DNA of 64,000 bases, from the NCBI GenBank assembly GCA_013146195.2, contig CM028377.1, positions 173,919,231 to 173,983,230 on the forward strand. Direction: 5' to 3'. The translations under genes were made by a program, and so were the position numbers. This document shows, piece by piece, positions 22,891-33,200 of the stretch. The notes below the pieces were generated by a model. It did not search any database, had not been told where the DNA came from, and saw only the letters and a program-made list of their open reading frames with translations. The DNA is from Codonopsis lanceolata (taxonomy: Eukaryota > Streptophyta > Magnoliopsida > Asterales > Campanulaceae). Numbering within the stretch: position 1 is the stretch's first letter; each line of letters opens with the position of its first letter.

Positions 22891-23026
22891 GGTTTGAGGA
22901 TATTATAGATATTTCATAAAATAGTCATTTAAATTAATTTTCTAAGATAAAAGGGTGTTATAGATAATTCATCACATAAAGGGTTATCTAAGTTAGTTTT
23001 TTGATAGGTGGGTTAGTTTTGTTTTT

Positions 23027-23116
23027 GGGAGGGGATATTCACACCCCAAAAAGCTATTTCTACACCCCATTATTCTTTACACCCCATTCCTTTCTCACTT
23101 CATTCTCTACACCCCA
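23027..23116 (+). repeat. Left terminal inverted repeat and subterminal TACACCCC motifs
   Basis: The terminal sequence is followed by four ACACCCC motifs within 80 bp (about 23041, 23061, 23079, 23109). The spacing suggests transposase-binding sites. Confidence 0.8.
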
Positions 23117-23380
23117 GCTAAATACCTATTGTACCCTTTCCCCAACCAACCCAATTAATTACCACTAACCAGATTAATTACATACCTACCCTCCCACCCC
23201 CAAACACAACATTGCCGTGAAGAACCAAGCAAGAAGCAGCGCGAACTCCATAGTCTTCCCTTCCTGCGCGCAACAAGGAATTCAAAATACAAACCAAACT
23301 CATTACTCTCATCTCACTCTCAGCAACAACAACAACATTATCAACATTCCGTTCAACAAACCTGAAGAAAGTGATCAACA

Positions 23381-26030
23381 ATGTCTTCTATTGGTATAAA
23401 TTTTCTTCATCTTCTACATTTAAATACTAGTTTTAGGTGTAATTTAAATATCAAATGTATGAAATGCATGCATTTGTGTTGAATTTTCGTTAAAAAATAA
23501 AAAAAATTTGAATTTCGGTGTACTGTAAAAAACGACGCTGTTCGGCCCTGGTTAGCCGAACACTACACAGGCCGTTCAGCTCGCATTGGCCGAACACTAC
23601 ATAGGCCGTTCATCTCAAGGTGGCCGAACACTACACAGGTCATTCATCTCACATTGGCCGAACACTACACAGGCCGTTCAGCTCACATTGGCCGAACACT
23701 ACATAGGTCGTTCATCTCACATTAGCCGAACAGCCCATAGGTTGTTCCTTTCACTCTGGCCGAACAGCCCATGGGTTGTTCATCTCACATTGGCTGAAAC
23801 TCAGATTGGGCACACTTTTCAGACTTTGATTGGTACTATAACCTTAATTATGATTTATTTTGTTTCGTGTTTACAGGAAAATTGTTTAAAAACGTTTATA
23901 CAAGGAAAAAGGTGTGACATCGCTAGGAAAGAAATGGACAGCGCCAACAAGAACACGAGCGATCCGAGGCGGGAAGATGAAGATGAGCATGGGCGGGGCG
24001 AGTTTTGAGCCTCGGATTAGGCGGGGCGAGTTTTGAGCCTCGAGTTAGGCGAGCGGACTTTTGAGCCTCGAATTGAGCAGCGGGGCATACTTTTGAGCCT
24101 CGATTGAGTATGAGCATGGACAGGGCATACTTTTGAGCCTCGCAGACTTTTTGAGTATGAGCATGGGCAAGGGCATACTTTTGAGCCTCAGCAGACTTTT
24201 GAGTATGAGCATGGGCAGGGGTTTGAGCATGAGCATGGGCAGGGGTTTGAGCATGAGCATGAGCATGGGCAGGGGCAGTTTCAGCAGACTTATGAGCCTC
24301 AGATTGAGCTCGGATTTCCTGGTGGTCCACGTGATACATCGTTACTGACTTCATATGAGTCACACGTAGCTGCATATATTTGGGCTGGTAAAGAAGAACG
24401 TGGTATTCTAAAATGCCACAATCACACACAGTTGCTTAATTGGGTCATTCCTACCGCGAAGATTCGAGGGTATTTCGGGATATGGTCAGGGGCAGTGCGC
24501 TTAGTAGACTAAGGCATGTATGTTATGCTGATGTGAACAAGGTCTTAGTTTCTGCTTTCGTGGAACGATGGCATCCAGAGACTAACAGTTTCCATATGCC
24601 TTTCGGGGAGATGACCATTAGTTTAGACGATGTGTTTTGTCTGCTCGGTCTTCCTATTGTGGGTGATCCATTAGCTTGTGCTAGGGATGTTGATGCCTCA
24701 TATGTGAGTGAGATGTTGGGAGTGTCACTTGAGGAGGTTTTTAGGGCATGGGAAATAAGAGGGGGCTTCGGTGACATTGGGTGGCTACGTGTGAGGTTTA
24801 ATGATGATGTCACGTCGAGGATGAGTTTAGGGTGGGTTGTCTTTGTGAGGGCATACTTCTTATTGATCTTGGGTTGCACGATATTTGTTGATAAGAGCGG
24901 GACCCGTGTACCTATTGCATACTTAGAGTGGCTTGAGGATCTTGAAAATCTAGATACTTATGCGTGGGGAACTGCCACCCTTGCATATTTATATAGACAG
25001 CTAGGACAAGCATCTAGGTATAACACGAAGCGGATAATTTGGTTCCATGGCATTACTTGAGGTAATAATTATAATTATTCTATAGTTTTATGTTGTGTAT
25101 TTACTAGTAAAGTTAAAATGTTTTATTTGATACTTTAATCTTTAAAAATGTATATTTTATTGCTTTCAGGCGTGGATCTACTTGCGGTTTCCATATCTGA
25201 GGCCACCACATAATGTTGATTACAAGTCTAGATACCCGCTTGCGTAGGTGGATTCCGCATGAGGAACCGGGGACGACGCCTGCCGATTTATTAGCATCAC
25301 GTGAGCAATTAGATAGATTGACGAGCCGTGGCGTGAGTATATGTATTTTTCTATCAATTTCAACAACTTTTTAATATTAGGTTTCGTATTGAAAGTTTTT
25401 GACTTTTTGTTGGTCTATTGTTTTAGGTTGGTGGCTTCCTACGACGGTAAGGTCGGGACCGGTTTCCATGGCATCGGTTGCCACGTATCTAGGATGCATA
25501 TAGATGGGCTATGTTGTCGAGCCATACCATCAGGATAGAGTCCTTCGGACGGTTCGGGTATGTTCAAGCGATTCCGAGGGCGATCATTGCTCGGCTGCGG
25601 CCCTCGAGATAACTTCGAAGGCCTTGCATCTGTGGCTAGGTTTTGTTAGGTCTTGGTTGACATCGATAGCCATCTCTATCGAAAACGGCTCGGCAGGCGT
25701 GCCTTACGTGCTTTGGGATTGTGCTCACGGTTATTTAGGCGGTGGGAGGCGTTCACATGTAGTCGTACAGCCCGTGGTAGGCGATCCGATACGTTAACAC
25801 CACTACGACCGATCTGCGGCCGACTCGATGACAAGATATTGGGAGTTGTGAGGACTATGATTGATCCCACGACATTTGGAGATCGGTGACCGATCTATAC
25901 CATATGTGGACTTGGGCTCGTTGCTTGATAGAGTGCACACAGTTATCAACGGTCCAGCTGATGACACGGGACCGTCTCATAGGAGGGAATAGTGATGTGG
26001 ACTATGTTTATGTTTTTTTAATGTTATGAA
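23381..26030 (+). pseudogene. PMD protein gene of MULE copy 1
   Basis: Predicted exons: 23381-23393 (Met-Ser-Ser-Ile start), 23877-25061, 25170-25332, 25427 to about 26030, with GT/AG borders matching copy 2. Exon 2 starts KLFKNVYTRKK, passes a low-complexity Gly/Gln/His-rich region, then the PMD core: SYESHVATYIWAGKE, VLVSAFVERWHPETN, FGEMTISLDDVFCLLGLP, FVDKSGTRVPIAYLEWLEDL, YAWGTATLAYLYRQLGQ. The third exon has RPPHNVDYKSRYP. PMD proteins are MAIN/MAIL1-like nuclear proteins also linked to plant transposons; their role here is unknown. Stops in exon 2 (GTG TGA) and frameshifts through 24.0-24.4, 25.06 and 25.5-25.9 kb make it a pseudogene as read. Confidence 0.8.
23530..23800. repeat. GTTCGG/CCGAAC repeat cluster in PMD intron 1 (MULE copy 1)
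   Basis: One GTTCGG...CCGAAC hairpin is followed by about six tandem copies of a roughly 41-bp unit with arms GTTCATCTCACATTGGCCGAA. All lie within the first intron 23394-23876. The open frame 23586-24008 is mostly this repeat. Confidence 0.85.
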
Positions 26031-26039
26031 TTGTAAAAC

Positions 26040-26259
26040 AATTTTTATTATTTTTTGTGGTAATGAAATTTGTAGCAAACTTTGTATAACGAGACTATGT
26101 TTTTGTGTGGCTTGGTTTTCATGTTATTTTCTTATTGCATACTTTGTATAACATAGGACATTTCATAGCAACATAAAAGAAGCATTAGCAGACGACGAAT
26201 ATCATACATAATTTAAATGGCACGTTCAAATACATGTTTTTAATATAATACAATCAGAA
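26040..26259. other. Space between convergent MULE genes
   Basis: AT-rich region between the PMD 3' end and the transposase 3' end; no gene. Shared terminator/polyadenylation space for both transcripts. Confidence 0.5.
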
Positions 26260-29200
26260 CTACTCCAAATGTATACTATCAGAACTACTACCAACAACTC
26301 TAGCTGAGCCTACAGATTCACTATATGAAAGTTGTCGATTAATATATAGTAATTTCCACGCATTAGCAGCCGACGAGCAATTCTGGTCCCAAACCCATGG
26401 CACAGGTGCTAAAGGGTAACCATCACGTAAAAAACCTACAAATAAATTGAGATCTTTGTCAATAAATAATTTAAACTAAATAATATGTCAACCAATTGTA
26501 AATAAGTGAAGTAAAGCAATCGAAAGTGATCAAACTGAATAAAGTGATCACCGTTTACTCTTCCAGATACAAATAATATGTGGATCATTTGGGGTGCGGT
26601 CCTCAATGGTAAGTAAGTGAAGCAGTGTTTTCTATCTAATACCATGAAAGCAATGTTGTAATATGATGCCACCAAATGTCTCATATCATTTGCATCAAAC
26701 CAATATGCCTTGGGAGCACTAATGTCGTTATATTGTAGACTCGCGTTCACTTTAGGCACACGATTACGTTCAATTAAGATACGTGTGTATAATTCTTGGT
26801 TTGACATCAACTCCATCGACAAGTCGCTCGAACCTGCTCCATGACTCTTCATTTCTATACATAAACCCAGCTACGGCACGAAAACCACAATGACCGTCAC
26901 CAATGATATTCGATGTGCCCAATATGAAAGGCCGAAATTCCTTCGGGAATTGTTGGACGTAATTACCACTAGCTTTCCGGCCCTAAATGCGTGGTCGCAC
27001 AACCTATTGAATGTTAAAAGCAGATTAAATTCATAATGTATATATATATATATATATATATATAGCAAACCTTATATAGCAATCCTTGAAATATAAGAAG
27101 ATTAATACCGGAATCTTTTCGTTAAAATTTGGGCAAGCTGTAGTGAGCGTGGGAGGTTCTTTGCGATGGACCAACCTCGTATAACAATCCTTGATCACAA
27201 GGGGAGCAGCTATCTATCATCGACTCCACATGCTCAAACAAACTAGGATCACGCTTGGTTGATTTATCTTTTTTTACCTTCGCAGGCTTCGGACGACCAC
27301 GAGTGCGCACTTCATCCTGTGGAACAATCAAGGAGTTTGTTCTCGCGTCTTTCACCTCCATCATTCTTTTAATGATTAACAACTTTTCGATCTCGGGAGG
27401 CGTTCTCATAATATTCACGAATCTCATCATACGTGCTATTGAATCGATTGTCCATATCGGCTTCATTTGAAACTTCAACATTCTCGGGGAGTAGGTAACA
27501 TATCTAATTTCCTCCAAAATGAATCAACGATCAAGGGAATTGGGACAGATCATTTCTTATATACTCGGCAATCTCATGACGACAAGGCAACCCGCATGTT
27601 TTTCGAAGTACACAACCACACAACAACGGGTCTATATAACCATCTTCAGGTATATTAGTCATCTCATTGTATATCAGACTCAATGCATGAGTAGACACCA
27701 AACCTCGAAGTTGTTGAAATATAAGCGATTTGTATTTCGGAAGAAACGACTGTAAGGCTTTTAAGTGAATGACACCTTGATTGCAATGTGAGATGTCTCA
27801 ATCGGGGTGTCTGTCTCCAACATGTCTCAAAGTCACCTTGACTTGATTTCAAGCTGTCTTTTTAAAGGCTGCATGTTGACTCTCCACCCTAAAATAAGAT
27901 ACAATTAATATTTCTATTACATGACAAAATTTATGGAAAACAATGAAATGTTGAAAACATTTAAATACACGCTTGTTGTGTTGTTGTCGAAGTGCATTAC
28001 ATTATTCGTCCAAACCGACACAAACCTTTCCTTGGTCGTATCCATTGCTTCATGGCGTACTCAACCGCGCAGGATAATCAATAAAATCCATCCGAAACCT
28101 CTTCGTGTATTCTTCATATATGTGCTCATTTTTTGCATCCACCAAAAATTCCAACAGATGGAAAATTGATCCCATTGCACTTTGTGCGAAAGTATTTCTT
28201 ACAATTCGCAAGGATGTTTTTGTTGATATGCCATCGACAAAGTAAATGTTGGGAGGTAGGAAAAGTTACCTCAATTGCATTCATTAACGCAAGATCTCTG
28301 TCAGTTACTATCACAGTTGGCAAGGATGATTGATTCATCAAAGCTTTCAAGATACCAAGCGCCCAAATGTAGTTATCTTGTGACTCAGGCCCCATATATG
28401 CGGCTCAACCAAAAATGTCATATTTGTCGGCGTCACACCAACAATCTCCAACAAGGGTAACTTATATCTGTTTGTCTTGTAAGTGCAATCCATGAAGAGA
28501 ACCTTGGGAAAAGAGCGTAATAGCTCAACGCTCATTAGATGAGCCAAGAACAAATCTTGGACGGTGTTGGTTTTCTCACATCTCTGTGATGGTAGTAATA
28601 TCCATGCTCTATCAATTTTGCTACAAAACTTTGCATTTGCGATCGACCATCACGCTCGATAATTTTATTCTTGCTACGAGCATTGTAAATAGTCCGTATT
28701 GAAGACTTATTACTTTGAAACTTCTCGTGTAAACCTTGCAAAATATCCTTAGGCCTCGAATTGGCATGCGACATGTCAAGAACATAAGCCTTCTCCGGCT
28801 CTGATAATCGGCCAACAAATGAGTGGCCATGCATGTGAGGGCCTCGGCATGGTTATGCAACCCACATTCAACCCGAAGTTCCCATACTCCTTCACATAAT
28901 TGTATACCCTTCAAGCGAAATGGACACCCACATTTTTTCGATCCACGTTCTCTCTTGCTATTCTTTGTTACTTTACTCTAATCATCCCCTTTTTTTGACG
29001 AGGTTGCCCACCACGTTCACAACCTAAAGTCAACCGAGGTCCTCTATTTGCCGTACCACTATCGACCTAGTAATTACTATCACAAGTCCATTCTCCCTTC
29101 CGTGCGAACCCAATCAAATAAGTCATCCGGGATGAAAAATATGCGTGATTTACAAACACATTCTTTGTAATCTATAACAATGTTGTTCAAGAGGAATGAT

Positions 29201-29749
29201 CGCATCATCTACAGGACCAACGACACTATGCTCAGGATACGTGTTTGCTTCTGAAATTAAGCAAAAAAACATGTTAAAAATTCATGATTACGCATTGTTC
29301 ATAACTGATGTTCGGTCACATTGATGTGATCATTTGGTGTTCGACGAGTGTGATGAACACCCTTAAGGCACTCCCGCCTAGCTCGCCTAGATAGACCGGA
29401 TCGACCAAGGACCTTAATTTATTTTTGTTGCTTTGATTTTGTGGCATGCGGTCCATTAATGGTAGGTTTGTATATTTTTGTTCATTTTACAAATATAGAC
29501 AAGTGTTTGATAAAATGACAGACATAAAAAAATTACATTTGTATTCAATGTGTTTGATCTTTGATGTAAATTATCAAAAAATGGTAATTATGTCTTAATT
29601 CTAGGCAAGAAGGCGCTATTAACGATTTTAGAACAGAACATCCGATGTTCATCACACCGAGCACGTAAAACCCAAATCGAATTTTTTGGGCAAAAAATCA
29701 AATTTTAATGGAAGAAAGTCAAAGAAATACTTACATTACCCGACCCCAT
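26260..29749 (-). pseudogene. FAR1-type MULE transposase fused to OTU cysteine protease domain, copy 1
   Basis: First exon ATGGGGTCGGGTAAT (29749-29735), intron 29734-29251, then the body down to a TAG at 26262-26260. Order: FAR1-like zinc-binding N-terminus (CGCPFRLKG, VECGLHNH), MULE core with first catalytic Asp in VLFMDCTYKTNRYK and second in VTDRDLALMNAI, a SWIM finger (CGCVLRKTCGLPCRHE), a basic linker, then an OTU domain with GDGHCGFRAV (Cys codon 26889-26887) and a C-terminal His motif (NGDHFIQF). OTU domains are deubiquitinase-type peptidases; the fusion is known in plant MULEs. A tail exon (LAPVPWVWDQN) ends the protein. Frameshifts near 28830, 28570, 28380, 27810 and 26840 break the gene. 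Confidence 0.85.
29251..29734 (-). other. Transposase intron 1 with GTTCGG-like hairpins
   Basis: The intron holds GATGTTCGGTCACATTGATG, GTTCGACGAGTGTGATGAAC (a hairpin) near 29310-29362, and GATGTTCATCACACCGAGCA near 29637. These are weaker versions of the motif found in the first introns of the other MULE genes. Confidence 0.5.
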
Positions 29750-29874
29750 GACTTCTTTAAGCTCCTTATAATGTTATTTTTGACAATGTGATTATGTTTG
29801 GTGTTGGTTTTGAGAGAGTTTTTTGAAAAAAAATTGAAAGAACGCAAAATGAGGCCCCCCGTAAAACATGTATT

Positions 29875-30174
29875 GGTGGTTTTGAGATTTGGGGTGTAGA
29901 TATTAAATAATGTGGTGTAAAGAGCATTATTGTTTTTAGTATAATATTTGTGATTTTTAAAATTTGGGGTGTAAATATAAAACAATGGGGTGTAGGGAGT
30001 ATTATTTGTATTTTAGTATAAAGGGTATTATAGTTATTTCAATGGGGTGTAGAGATTAATTAATGAGGTGTAATGTTTAAAGGGGCCTTTTAGGTCATTT
30101 CACTCAATGGCATTTGTATAATTATTTTAAGTAGGGTGTAAAGATAGTTTTTTGGGGTGTGAATATCCCGTCCC
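29875..30174 (-). repeat. Right terminal inverted repeat and subterminal GGGGTGTA motifs
   Basis: About eight GGGGTGTA-type motifs (about 29890, 29908, 29957, 29977, 30043, 30062, 30133, 30153) lead into the inverted terminus. They are the reverse complement of the left-end motif. Confidence 0.75.
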
Positions 30175-30257
30175 TTTGTTTTTTAGAAAGTGACGAAGGC
30201 CGTTAATAAATTAACCCCGTCCGAGTGGATGGATGAGCTGACAGAAAAGAGACAACT

Positions 30258-33200
30258 ATGGAAACGGTTCTCTCTCCTTCCCATTCTCTCTTCACATCCA
30301 ACCATCTCCTTCCTCACTCCAGGTTCTCTCTCTCTCTACTAACTCACACACAGTCACAATCACACTCACATCACACTAATTTAATTATGTCTTTTGAGAT
30401 TTTTCATGTGATGTTTCAGGAGCAAAGTAATTAATACAAGTTCAAATGTGAAGATATGTAAATTGGGGAAAAGGATTGTAGCATGTTCTTGTGATTCTTC
30501 AAGACCCATTTTCCAAAATGGGTTCTGCAGAAGAGATTTTATCCTCTTTGGAGTTTCTTCTTCGGTTGTTACTACTGTTTTTCCATCTTCAGGTAGTTAA
30601 CCCAGCAATTTCACCATTTGCTCCTCTACCTTGAATTCCTTCATTATACTGTACAAAGTTATTCCGTTAGAGTCCATGTTTGGAATGTCATACACAGTAA
30701 GGATTCAAATAAATTTCCATAATTGCCATTAGCTTTAAGAATTTATATAGTTTTGCTAATTTGAGTTTAAAATAACAACTAACAAGGATAATTATGGAAG
30801 CTCATTTGAAACTATATACACTTCAAGTAGAACGTAACAAAATAATACACCCTCCGTTCCGGACAAAGAGTCTTGTTTGATCGGCAAACTTTTTAAGAAA
30901 ATGATATTTTTAGTACCTCGTTAGTAATAAAATGATACTTTTATGCCTTAATTTTTTAAAGTGGACTCTTTAAGTGAAACATCCCAAAATAGAATGGTGG
31001 ACTCTTTGCCCGGAACAGAGGGAGTAACTTATTAGAAAGTAGGATTCTTTAAGAGGAACGAGGGAAGGATAATGCTATTTGACCCTTTACACTTTCTTTG
31101 GTTCTTTTTTCTTTTTTCTGTGGTTTTGGACTTTTATGAAATTTGTTTAGTAATGTGTATGTGTGTGTTTTTACAACTCCCTTCAACCTACTCAAGTCCA
31201 CATTTGGGAAGTGAAATACTCGATGAGGTACAAAGTAACTTTGTAAAATTGTAAGTAATCAATATAACAAAGAATTTGTTGATCCAACTTTTATTTCTTA
31301 TTGGGAGGATAAAGTTAAAACATGGGAAATAAGAGCTTAAACGTTGAGGTGAGAGTCTTTGTATGAGGACATCCCAAAATAGAAAGTAAAACTCTTTGAG
31401 CGGACAGTGGGAGCATTAAAATTTAATTTTTTCAAAAAAATTATCTTTTGATGAGTCCGTATTGGAAACCAAAATATTTTTAAGAATACCTAGAAGATGA
31501 TTATTAAAAAATTCTTCAATTAATACCTTGAGAATGATCATTAACAAAATCTCGATAGATGTTGTAAGCTTAACTTCAGAAAACACGAACGTGAAAGAGA
31601 ATTTATCTTCTTCGGTTGCTACAAGCTCAGAAATGTCAGTCATTCCTTTTGTCTTTCAGTATGTTATCTCTAAGCTAATAATATAATACTATTTGACACT
31701 TTGCTCTTTTCTTGTGTATTTTTGGACGTTCGTGTTATTTCTTTTTTTAATTTTTTTGATATGCGTATGTTTAATATAACAAATGTATGATGCTGTCCAT
31801 GGTCGATGTTAACTTGTAAAACTGCCATTTAAGATGGGTTATTGTGTTTTGTATATGAGTGAATTTCGATACACCATCCGTGTAAATTTTGTCTTACACA
31901 ACCAAAATTCAAGAGATTTTTCTTCAAAAATGCAAACATATTGATTCCTGTTTGCATATTAATAATACCTAAAATTGTGTGTACCAAATTTTTTTGTTAG
32001 TAAGTTGGATTAGGTTATATTTCAAGGTGTTTGATTGGTTGATTTGAAAATTAAACTTTAAAGAATTATATACTTGAATTATATAATTGAAAAATGAGGT
32101 AGTGTCAATTATTGTCATGCATGATATGAATCAATTGAGTTTTGACATAGCTTCATGGTTTAATGAAGTTCTAAGAAGTGCTTGGGTAGGCTTGGTATTT
32201 ACTAGGGGTCTGTCAAAATTAATCAATTTGCAAATACTACTTTATATTCACAGTTCTAGTCCATGAATTTCATTTAATTTTAGGCAAATTTCCATGAATT
32301 TGAGATGGGTATTATTTCACTTTGTTGGTCAGTAAGATGTCATCAAACCAAAATCATGAAGAATACTCTTACATAAGGATTAAGGGCATACCCCTTGTGA
32401 ACCTCAAGGGACAGAAAGCAAAAAAAACCAGCTATTTTTTTTATATGAAAATGCTCTCATTTATCCCTCACTGATGCTTATATACTAGCCAGTTTTTGTA
32501 GATTCTTTTGACATTCTTTGGAACCATTGAACTCAGGCTTCTGAACTCTGATTTCATTCCAATTATAGTTTGTCGAACCTTATAGGTTTCAGGTTCTGAA
32601 CTATTCCGTGCTTGCCGAAAACTCCTGACTAGGAGTAAGGTTCCAACCTACTTTGTCTTCCACATGCTCATTTGGATCAGCTGTCTATTGATAAGAATAA
32701 TAGGATTAGTAGAGAGAGGAGGGTTTAACTGGAGTTAGTATCGCTTGCACTAACCGTACTATCAGAATGACAAATTACCCAAATCAGAAATAGATCTTTG
32801 AAAGGCTGAAATGCACCTCCCATCAAACCATTGTCACCAATCACCATTGCCAATTAAGCCTTGCCAAGGATTTATGTTCTTAATTTAATTTATGTACATT
32901 TTGAACATTTTGTTGTCTTCAATACAGATTTCTCTTTCTCTTTATTTTCTGATTTTGTTTCTCAGTTCTTACAATAACAAGTTTTTGTTCAAGTCTTGAG
33001 AGTTTGAAATTGTCTAACCTCAATCTGTAAAATTTAAATGGATTTTGATTAGCACTCTCATGCATATTTCCTTCTCAGGGTATACTGCTGAGGAAGAGTT
33101 TAAAATGGCTTCATTTACTGATGATATTAATGCTTATTCGTATCTGTATCCTGTGGAATTGCCTTCGAAGAAATTTTCCTTCAAATGGTAAGTATGTTTC

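Larger units (their letters stand above)
1860..23017. mobile_element. Large composite Mutator-like element (about 21 kb) with four genes and inverted minisatellite arms
   Basis: The region holds a MuDR-type transposase gene (minus), a GRF-TM gene (minus), a PMD gene (minus) and a convergent Ulp1/DUF1985 gene (plus). Ulp1-like and PMD genes are known passengers of plant MULEs. The genes share GTTCGG/CCGAAC hairpin clusters, and the two 20-bp minisatellite arrays are reverse complements of each other, each abutting a hairpin cluster on its outer side (6083-6168 and 22440-22525). These shared motifs are why I group them as one element. No terminal inverted repeat was recognised, as in non-TIR MULEs, and borders are approximate; a 9-bp TSD could not be assigned. 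The right end touches the TSD of the next MULE. Confidence 0.55.
23027..30174. mobile_element. Complete PMD/OTU-type MULE, copy 1, with 9-bp TSD
   Basis: The 7148-bp element is bounded by inverted ends starting GGGA(G/C)GGGATATTCACACCCC, homologous over roughly 40 bp. It is flanked by a perfect 9-bp duplication TTTGTTTTT at 23018-23026 and 30175-30183, the hallmark of Mutator transposition. Inside are a plus-strand PMD gene and a convergent minus-strand transposase with a C-terminal OTU domain, an arrangement like mudrA/mudrB. The subterminal regions repeat the motif TACACCCC (left) or GGGGTGTA (right). Both genes carry frameshifts, so the copy is probably non-autonomous now. A second copy starts at 42337. 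Confidence 0.9.

Noticed and set aside
1860..23017. Attempt to match the large MULE's two ends as terminal inverted repeats
   Set aside because: No convincing match between about 1740-1900 and the reverse complement of 22860-23017; borders left approximate.
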